Assembly: GCF_005280585.1 (NCBI RefSeq)
Contig: NZ_SZVO01000015.1
Coordinates: 124,001 to 188,000, forward strand
Reading direction: 5' to 3'
From: Dyadobacter frigoris
GTDB lineage: Bacteria > Bacteroidota > Bacteroidia > Cytophagales > Spirosomataceae
Length of the DNA: 64,000 nt
Shown piece by piece: positions 55,169 through 61,586 of the stretch. Each line of letters opens with the position of its first letter. Positions within the stretch are counted from its first letter, which is position 1. The notes beneath the pieces are model-generated. The model made no database searches. It saw nothing but the letters and a program-made list of their open reading frames with translations, and was not told the origin of the DNA. The translations under genes were made by a program, and so were the position numbers.

Positions 55169-55850
55169 ATGATTACTCACAATAACATTTTCGATAAATT
55201 TAAGGCTTTATATCAGCAGGCCATACCTAGATGATTTCCAGGAATTGTTTATTATGGATGGTATCATCGATCCTGAATTATTTGCTGTTCAGCCAGAGCG
55301 TATTCTGTTTATAGCAAAAGAGCACAACCTGTTGAAAAAACCGACAGACGAATTACCTTATGCCGCAGATTATACAACATGGTGGAAGCTTGGGGTCAAC
55401 TATCTGTTCTCGCACCGAATCTCTTCTCGGACACATGGGATTCTAAATAATTTTACTGCCAACTATGATGACATAACAATAGACGATAAAAAATTAGCAC
55501 TGAGGTCTGTTGCTTTCATCAACGTAAAAAAATCTAGTGGCAAAGCCAGTGCAAATCCAGAAGTAATCAGTAAATACATAGTAGCTAGTCAGAAACTATT
55601 GCACGAACAAATTCATGATATTGCCCCCACATTAACCATAAGCTGCTTTCGATATGACTACTTACCCAATCAGCTATTTGATGGAGTATTGACGAAGATT
55701 ATTCCCGGAACATTTAGTTATGGAAGATGGAAAGGCGTAGACGTTATTAATTTCTATCATCCTTCTGCCCGAAAGAAAAGTAAATGGCTGTATGAAAAAT
55801 TAGAAGAAGCTTTTGCTTACGTCCAAAATACTCGCTCGGTAAATATCTAA
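55169..55850 (+). pseudogene. Uracil-DNA glycosylase-like protein, N-terminal frameshift
   Basis: The longest single frame (55245-55850, 201 aa) lacks a good start. Just upstream, in another frame, ATG 55169 gives MITHNNIFDKFKALYQQAIPR and then TGA (55232-55234), while the main frame reads DDFQELFIMDGIIDPELF from 55230. Joined, they give a natural start, so a one-base shift near 55229 is likely. Blocks PERILFIAKEHN, SVAFINVKKSSG, IAPTLTISCFRYD and VINFYHPSARKKS resemble the UDG-fold family seen in Bacteroidota (not classical Ung). Could be a disrupted gene, or a programmed shift. Confidence 0.6.
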
Positions 55851-55892
55851 GCCTCGAAAGAGGATCCTTCTTGATTATAAAGCAAATTGGAA

Positions 55893-56291
55893 TCAGTTTT
55901 TTCCCTTTAACAATTCGATCTTTTCCCGTTCGCTTTGAAGCAAACGTTCAAGCAACGCTACCTTTTCATCATAAAGCTGAATAATCTTCTCAAGAGGATT
56001 GATAGTACATAAATAGTTGTTATTATTTGAGCTGTTATCACTAAAACTATTGCCGATGATATTGAACACAGCCTCTTCACTAAAATTTTTAATTCCTTCA
56101 ACTGGCACTCCTAAGATTTGCGCAATCTGTTCTAATATCTGTTCTTCCACCGTTTCACTTTGTTCAATTTTTGACACAGTCTGCTGACTGACTTTCAGCT
56201 CAAAGGCCAAAGCTTCCTGCTTAAGCCCGCGGAGTTCGCGGATGCGGCTTATTTTGTGTCCTATGTGGTTGGGTTTCGTTGATGTGCTCAT
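55893..56291 (-). CDS. XRE-family helix-turn-helix regulator
   Basis: 132 aa. N-terminal HTH (KISRIRELRGLKQEALAFELKVSQQTVSKIEQSE, ~10-45), then a linker (EEAVFNIIGNSFSDNSSNNNNYLC) and a C-terminal coiled coil (INPLEKIIQLYDEKVALLERLLQSEREKIELL). This architecture is common in Bacteroidota next to accessory operons. Divergent from the NTase-like/HEPN operon, with the start codons 136 bp apart, so it is the likely regulator. TATATTTG lies 5 nt before its ATG. Confidence 0.92.
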   Translation of the reverse strand: MSTSTKPNHIGHKISRIRELRGLKQEALAFELKVSQQTVSKIEQSETVEEQILEQIAQILGVPVEGIKNFSEEAVFNIIGNSFSDNSSNNNNYLCTINPLEKIIQLYDEKVALLERLLQSEREKIELLKGKN

Positions 56292-56296
56292 AGTTA

Positions 56297-56304
56297 CAAA
56301 TATA
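56297..56304 (-). promoter_or_regulatory. TATATTTG -7 box of the XRE gene
   Basis: On the minus strand TATATTTG is followed by TAACT and the ATG at 56291, so the mRNA would have no leader. No good -33. Confidence 0.45.
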
Positions 56305-56406
56305 AAAAACTTTCTGGGAACGTCTATTCGTCCACGCCGGTAATATACGCATCAAAATTGGTAGAATACAAGCCGGTTTGGTTCTATACTCGTGTAGCGT
56401 GGTTTT

Positions 56407-56430
56407 CATTTGTTAAAAAATTAACAAATG
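56407..56430. promoter_or_regulatory. Palindrome overlapping the start codon of the operon
   Basis: CATTTGTTAA (56407-56416) and TTAACAAATG (56421-56430) are perfect 10-bp arms separated by AAAA. The last three bases are the ATG of the first operon gene. It could be the XRE operator, or an RNA hairpin that hides the start codon. Confidence 0.65.
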
Positions 56431-57372
56431 GAAAATTTAAACAATGCTTCAAATCAGGGACCTTCCAAGGGCGAGGCCGCAACACATACGATAAATCATA
56501 TTTATCTTATGCCGGATAACAGTCTGGATCAATATAACAGCTGGACGGAGAAAATCACCTCCCTGGCGCATAGTGCTTCTGATGAAATTAGACTGAAACC
56601 AATTGTGGACCTTCTAATCACAGCTATCTCCCCAGAGCGGATATTTATGATTAACTATAAAGGCCTACCGCAGCATCGTATTGACAGCTATACCGAAATA
56701 CTGGTGATCGTTGATGATGAAGACGTAGATGAGGACCAATATCTGGATTTTGTTATACTGGCCTTTTCTCAACATCCGGATATTTTAGTCTCTCTGGGTG
56801 GTGCTTCGGAGGTTAGAGGATATCAACAATTCGGGAGCCCGTATCACTGCTCACATTTTAGAAATCAGTTTCAAGTCTATTCCCGCAAAAGGTCCGTAAT
56901 TACTGAAATGGACCAGGATCAATTAGATAAATTAAAATCAGAAGCTGACACGCGTTTCCAGACTACTTTTTCCAGAGCTCGGCAATTGTTCGCCGTGGCA
57001 GATGAATTTTTGAAAGAAGAAAACCCGGATTTGGGCGCTTTCATGCTTTACCAGACACTGCATCTGCTGTATCAGTCTGTCATTAATGCTTTTAAAGGTC
57101 CTATACCTGAAACATTTTCTGCGGCTGAATATCAAAAAGTGGCCGAAGATTATTTACCTATCATGGCCAGAAATAACCACTTGGCTCATTTACTGAATAG
57201 GCTGGAACAGGCCTGTAGCCTGCAGGGGCAGCATAACTATCAAAATAGTAAAGTTTCCATGGAGTTGTTGTCTATTGATGTTAACATTTTGATGAACATT
57301 TGCGAAACAGCCATCGCGTGTAAACTCAGCCAGTTTGACAGCCCATCAGCAACGATCGAAACGAAGATTTAA
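56428..57372 (+). CDS. Degenerate nucleotidyltransferase-HEPN protein
   Basis: 314 aa. Residues ~40-150: PIVDLLITAISPERIFMINYKG...SYTEILVIVDD follows the MNT layout (helix, SPExIxxFGS, then DIDLLVIV), but the GS motif is NY and the catalytic DxD is TEIL, so it should be catalytically dead. Residues ~175-305: a HEPN-like helical part (ARQLFAVADEFLKEENPDLGAFMLYQTLHLLYQSVINAFKG) without a clear RX4-6H motif. Starts inside a palindrome. First gene of a three-gene operon. Confidence 0.75.
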   Translation: MENLNNASNQGPSKGEAATHTINHIYLMPDNSLDQYNSWTEKITSLAHSASDEIRLKPIVDLLITAISPERIFMINYKGLPQHRIDSYTEILVIVDDEDVDEDQYLDFVILAFSQHPDILVSLGGASEVRGYQQFGSPYHCSHFRNQFQVYSRKRSVITEMDQDQLDKLKSEADTRFQTTFSRARQLFAVADEFLKEENPDLGAFMLYQTLHLLYQSVINAFKGPIPETFSAAEYQKVAEDYLPIMARNNHLAHLLNRLEQACSLQGQHNYQNSKVSMELLSIDVNILMNICETAIACKLSQFDSPSATIETKI

Positions 57373-57393
57373 CTCATTTAAATTATGTAAATC

Positions 57394-57651
57394 ATGAGCA
57401 CAATATTCAATGTCAACAATTTCTATGGTGGTAATGTCATTATTTCAGATTCCGGTAACGAGTGGAAAGCGCTGATTGAAATTTTTATCAGTAAACAGCA
57501 GCAGCGCAACAACCGAATCAACCAGTTACTGGAAGTGCTCGCCAATGCAGAACCGGAAGAAAAGCAGAAAGCCATTTCCACATTGCACCTGCTTCAAAAG
57601 GACAACGAAGCTTATCTAGCAGCATTCAAGCAAGTCACAAACGGAGAATAG
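57394..57651 (+). CDS. 85-aa hypothetical protein with Gly/Asn-rich beta-like start
   Basis: Between the two NTase-like/HEPN genes (21 bp after the first, 48 bp before the second). The N-terminal ~17 residues (FNVNNFYGGNVIISDSG) are like the short NxNFYGxN patterns seen in beta/amyloid-type adapters of conflict systems; the rest is helical (INQLLEVLANAEPEEKQKAISTLHLL). No homologue recognised. Operon position suggests a link between the two larger proteins. Confidence 0.7.
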   Translation: MSTIFNVNNFYGGNVIISDSGNEWKALIEIFISKQQQRNNRINQLLEVLANAEPEEKQKAISTLHLLQKDNEAYLAAFKQVTNGE

Positions 57652-57699
57652 CACTGGAAGGCTAATCACATTGCAATAAATACCTGAGGATGGAAAACC

Positions 57700-59376
57700 A
57701 TGAAAAAACAGGAAAATAATCAACCGGAATCTGGTTCATTGGATAGGATCGTTGATCAGATTATAGCCTTGGTCGATGTGGAAAGAATCTATGTACAAAA
57801 GCATGAAAAAGAAGAAACCTGCCATACCGTACTGACCATCCTGATCGCGAATACCTGTACCAAGTCGCCGGCCGAACTCTTGCCCCTTGTCAGTATTCTA
57901 TTTACGGAGCAACATACACTGCACTTCACCCTGCATCCGGCCCATCAGATCAAGGACGCTTTAAGCAAAGGCAACCTGTATTTTTACAATATCTGTACAG
58001 AAGATAATCTACTTTACCGTACAGCCGGGTCAGATTATGAGCTTTTACCTACATCATTGAACCAGAAGGAGATGCTGGAAAATGCCAGGAAGCAGTATGA
58101 TTCGGAAGAAGAAAAAATCAAAGCGTTTGTCAGTGGAGCAGATTTTTACCTGGAAAAAGAAAACTACGCCCAGTCAGCCTTTATGCTTCATCAGGCAATC
58201 GAACTTAATTACAGGGCCATTGAGCATTTTATAACAGGAAGATCAAAAATCACTCATAGCATCAAGGCGCATCAAAAATATCTTGAACCGTACTGTATAG
58301 AACTTAGCAACATCTTTTTAGTAGACCGTGAAAGAGATATAGAACTTCTGAGATTATTGGACGATGCTTATCTTGCTGTACGTTATGAAAACGATTACCA
58401 GATAAACAAACTAGATCTGACTGCGCTACGGGTAAAAGCCAGCGAAGTGAAACTGGCTGCACTAAAAACCTATCAGCAACTGCAGCTAAACTTCCAGCAG
58501 CCACAAACACTTATTAAACTGCCCGAAACAATTGAACAAACATATCAGAAGTTTGATGATTCGTGTGTTCCGCTTTGCTTAATTGAGCAGATTTGCGTCA
58601 ATATTGACGTAGAACGAATTTTTTGTTTTGGCAAACGAACGTATCAGGCCTCCCGTTATAACCCGTTTAATAATATTTCGGCTGAGCAAACAGAAAAGAA
58701 CCACTATGATCTGGTTGTGATTTCTTCCGACGAGCGGGTAGAGAAAGCTTCAAATCTGCAAGACAAACTAAACAATAGCAGCAGTAATGGTTACACAGTA
58801 TTACTACTCATGCATACAGATCAATCACTTCAAAAATTCCTGAATTCCAATAGTAGATTTTTCCATAATCTGCTTCAACTAGGCGTACAAGTCTATCATA
58901 AAGAAAGGTTGACTGCGAAACCTGTGCTACCTGAGTCTGACCCGTCAAATACAACTTGGAATTACCAAATGCACTGGCACCAGCGTTACTATCGTGGTAA
59001 AGCATTTATTGAAGCAGCTGGCAGCGCGTGGGATGAAGGAGAGGAAACGGTAGTATTATCCCTTCTTAACCAGGGCGTTGAACAACTCTGCATAGGACTT
59101 ATCGATGCTTTTCTTGGTTACCGACCAAATCAACATTCTCTATCCCATCTTTTTGATCTTTGCTTTAATTTTACGCCTCTTATCGAAACAATCTTTCCGC
59201 GCCACACATCAGAAGATCTTAGAATTTTCAGGCTGCTTGCCAAAAGTGTAAACAACGGACGTCACCTGGTCAATCTTTCCATAGACCCCACCGACACCGG
59301 ATTACTTTACCGTAAGTGTAAAATTTTGATTGAGGAATCGGAAAGTCTGGTTGCGGAGCAGCTGGATAAATTGTAA
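57700..59376 (+). CDS. Tandem nucleotidyltransferase-like/HEPN protein
   Basis: 558 aa made of two similar halves. Half 1 (~1-290): NTase-like DVERIYV at residue 26, then a HEPN domain (ENYAQSAFMLHQAIELNYRAIEHFI) with RSKITH at 181-186, a good RX4H HEPN RNase motif. Half 2 (~295-558): DVERIFCFGKRT at 303 with HYDLVVISSDE, and a HEPN-like part (ETVVLSLLNQGVEQLCIGLIDAFLGY) with RPNQH at 475-479 (RX3H, degenerate). NTase motifs are degraded in both halves. Possible RNA-cleaving toxin or effector. Last gene of the operon. Confidence 0.8.
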   Translation: MKKQENNQPESGSLDRIVDQIIALVDVERIYVQKHEKEETCHTVLTILIANTCTKSPAELLPLVSILFTEQHTLHFTLHPAHQIKDALSKGNLYFYNICTEDNLLYRTAGSDYELLPTSLNQKEMLENARKQYDSEEEKIKAFVSGADFYLEKENYAQSAFMLHQAIELNYRAIEHFITGRSKITHSIKAHQKYLEPYCIELSNIFLVDRERDIELLRLLDDAYLAVRYENDYQINKLDLTALRVKASEVKLAALKTYQQLQLNFQQPQTLIKLPETIEQTYQKFDDSCVPLCLIEQICVNIDVERIFCFGKRTYQASRYNPFNNISAEQTEKNHYDLVVISSDERVEKASNLQDKLNNSSSNGYTVLLLMHTDQSLQKFLNSNSRFFHNLLQLGVQVYHKERLTAKPVLPESDPSNTTWNYQMHWHQRYYRGKAFIEAAGSAWDEGEETVVLSLLNQGVEQLCIGLIDAFLGYRPNQHSLSHLFDLCFNFTPLIETIFPRHTSEDLRIFRLLAKSVNNGRHLVNLSIDPTDTGLLYRKCKILIEESESLVAEQLDKL

Positions 59377-59408
59377 AACGTCAAACCAGCTGGAGTTACC
59401 CATTAGGC

Positions 59409-59774
59409 TCAGCGCGTAAAACGTCCCATCGAATCAACATCTTTATAGTTTTCAACTTTAAGTTCGAATTTTGTCGTCGAACGTGGTGGGAATTTTTCAT
59501 AAAGTGTATATTCCTTACTTGCCAGCACAGTACCGGTTTTACTATAATACGTTATCCTTACTACGGCATCGTTGTATGCTGCATTAGTTGCAGCGTTCTT
59601 AATTACTCCTTGAACTTTGTATTTATCCCCCCAGAAATTTTTGTTATAGGTGCCATCGGCTGACAGAAAAGTAGCTGATTGAGATAATTTTGTTTCTTCG
59701 ACGGTCATAACTTTCTGTTGGTATGATCCGGTTGAACTGCCACCTGATTCCAATACCGCAACAGGCAGCAGGTC
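59409..59774 (-). pseudogene. Truncated hypothetical protein (5' part missing)
   Basis: The frame runs from a TAA (59775-59777) and has only a TTG at 59753 as possible start: DLLPVAVLESGGSSTGSYQQK..., with a beta-sandwich-like C-terminus (YKVQGVIKNAATNAAYNDAVVRITYYSKTG, PPRSTTKFELKV). The beginning looks like the middle of a larger or exported protein. It is convergent with the HEPN operon. Probably the remainder of a gene broken by rearrangement. Confidence 0.5.
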
Positions 59775-60569
59775 TTATCAAATCTTTTCGGGAGATAGGC
59801 AAGCGGTGATTTCAGGTGTTAAGGCAGCCACTTTCTGTATCGATGTCAGAGTATATTTCGGGCGTTTGTTGATAGATTGGTACATCAAAAGCAACGTCTG
59901 GTTAAGACTGACCTCCTGACCTCCCCCCCCGCAAACTCTAATTCAAACCGTCTCATAATCCGGGAGGACCTCACTAATTCCTAGAAACAATAATACTTCA
60001 AAGTAAATCTCACGAAAACCACCGTTTTTAGGTACTCCCGAATAACCTACATAAGATAGCACTAACGATTACTAGGGACTTAATTGTTTGTCAGAATTAA
60101 CCACCTTTATTAAATCATTCTAGTTTTCTAGAATTGAAAGCAATTCCAGATTTCAGGTAAGGATGAAATCTTACTTTAAACATCAAAGTAAAAGTTGCTT
60201 ACACCATTTATTACAAATAAATGGTATTAAAATAAAATAGATATTACATTAGTTAAATAATGTAACCGAAATTCGAAAATGAACATATAGAAAAAATACA
60301 AAATATAATCTAAGCGTTTCGCTTCAGTTTCCTGCACCAGAAATCGGCCAAATTTACGCGCATATGGAAAGTAAAGTGGAAACGCCCGCTCTGCGCGGGC
60401 GTTCTTTTTGCTATGTGCGCAGGTTCTTGGCCGAACCTCTGGGGCAAGCATGGGAATTTGCCTGCGCTTTTTTATTTTGCTTCTCTCGACGTTATTACAA
60501 TTTACAAGTCCTAACCCCACTTAACTTATGAATAAATGAAAACATAACACATAATACACACCTTCATCA
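59775..60569. other. Long intergenic region with hairpins, no clear gene
   Basis: Contains a C8 run (59933-59940), a 9-bp inverted repeat ACCATTTAT/ATAAATGGT (60203-60211 with 60217-60225), and a strong hairpin with 9-bp stem AACGCCCGC/GCGGGCGTT (60381-60389 with 60395-60403) followed by CTTTTT, a good + strand terminator. The stretch around 60310-60480 looks like a sequence found repeatedly in Bacteroidota mobile elements (from memory); the minus frame 60227-60520 is probably spurious. Confidence 0.45.
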
Positions 60570-61139
60570 ATGATTGAATTCATCAGGACCAATTATCCTT
60601 CCATAGAACTCGATGACAACATTTCATCAGATCTGGCTAGCAGAACATTAACACACCGTGTTGCCGGGCGGCACAGGTTTCTTCAACCTCACCATATTCA
60701 GCAAAGCATTTTCTTCATTCGAACGGGTGTTATCCGGAGCTATTCTTTAAAAAGAGGGCTTGAATTCACGGATTGGATATTCTCAACCGGAGACATCATG
60801 CTGGATACAATGTCATTTTTCCTGGAAAAAGAAGCAGGATTATTCCTGGAAACCACCTCGTCATCCGTAGTTTTCGAAATCCAAAAAAAAGATTTCCAAT
60901 ACCTCTATGAGAAATATTCTATTTTCAAAGAGATTATCGATCATAGCCTCTTTGAACTTGACAAACGCAAAAAAGAGCATACCCATGATCTAAGTGTTCT
61001 GACAGGGTTTGAACGATATCAGAAATTCATGACATTCCAAGCTCATTTGGATGGAAACATTCAAGGGAACCATCTTGCCCCTTACCTAGGTGTTACTGCC
61101 GATCATCTTACCAAAATAAAAAAGCTCTTTTCCAGTTAA
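60570..61139 (+). CDS. Crp/Fnr-family transcriptional regulator
   Basis: 189 aa. N-terminal cyclic-nucleotide-binding-like beta-roll (RVAGRHRFLQPHHIQQSIFFIRTGVIRSYSLKRGLEFTDWIFSTGDIML) and a C-terminal helix-turn-helix end (LAPYLGVTADHLTKIKKLF). The classical cAMP-binding RS motif is not visible, as in most Bacteroidota members. Such regulators are common near mobile elements. Target unknown. Confidence 0.88.
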   Translation: MIEFIRTNYPSIELDDNISSDLASRTLTHRVAGRHRFLQPHHIQQSIFFIRTGVIRSYSLKRGLEFTDWIFSTGDIMLDTMSFFLEKEAGLFLETTSSSVVFEIQKKDFQYLYEKYSIFKEIIDHSLFELDKRKKEHTHDLSVLTGFERYQKFMTFQAHLDGNIQGNHLAPYLGVTADHLTKIKKLFSS

Positions 61140-61586
61140 TCTTTAAAAAATCATACGACCCGTCAAATGACGGTTTTGAAACCGTTAATTATCGGTTGAC
61201 TTTATTTGTGACAATCCAGTATGTTTAAGCCACAATTGACTGCAAACTATATCTAATGTACCATGCGAATAAATTTGCATGATGCAATCAGTCGATTCCA
61301 TTTGTACACCACAATAAATAACCTCATCTATGCAGTTTTTTTACACTTACAAAGGCCTTCACGTGCTCAAAAGATCTTTTTACGAGAGCATCCCCTTTAT
61401 TCTCATACTTCTTTCTCAGCATCCGGAATGCATTATCAATAAGTCCAGATAATTTATTCCGGATTGTTTGACGCAATCCGAGTATCAATTCAAAACCGAC
61501 AACTATAGGTGCGATTTTCATCGCGTCCAGGCGTAGCCTTGTTTTAATTCAATTTTAGTCACCCTAATTTAACCCCATTTAGATCA
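61140..61586. other. Intergenic region; doubtful short minus-strand frame
   Basis: GACGGTTTTGAAACCGTTAA (61169-61188) contains an ACGGTTT/AAACCGT inverted repeat. A 65-aa minus-strand frame (61324-61521, KIAPIVVGFELILGLRQTIRNK...) has no known relative and no clear promoter, so I do not call it a gene. Confidence 0.4.

Larger units (their letters stand above)
49414..59376. mobile_element. Accessory island inserted at tRNA-Leu (right end unknown)
   Basis: Left border is set by the tRNA-Leu and the facing serine recombinase that reads into it. The stretch carries ArdA, recombinase-linked small ORFs, a structured non-coding element and defence- or toxin-like genes, all unlike the housekeeping blocks to the left. 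I do not see a second copy of the tRNA 3' end in the window, nor conjugation genes, so the right border may lie beyond 59376 or outside the window. The interval given is the part I can justify by content. Confidence 0.5.

Noticed and set aside
59933-59940. C8 homopolymer as phase-variation tract
   Set aside because: It is not inside or just upstream of a gene I can support.
60227-60520. 97-aa minus-strand frame
   Set aside because: Very Arg/Lys-rich and crosses a terminator hairpin; it looks like a repeat read as protein.
61324-61521. 65-aa minus-strand frame
   Set aside because: No known relative, no promoter box and an unremarkable composition; could be chance.
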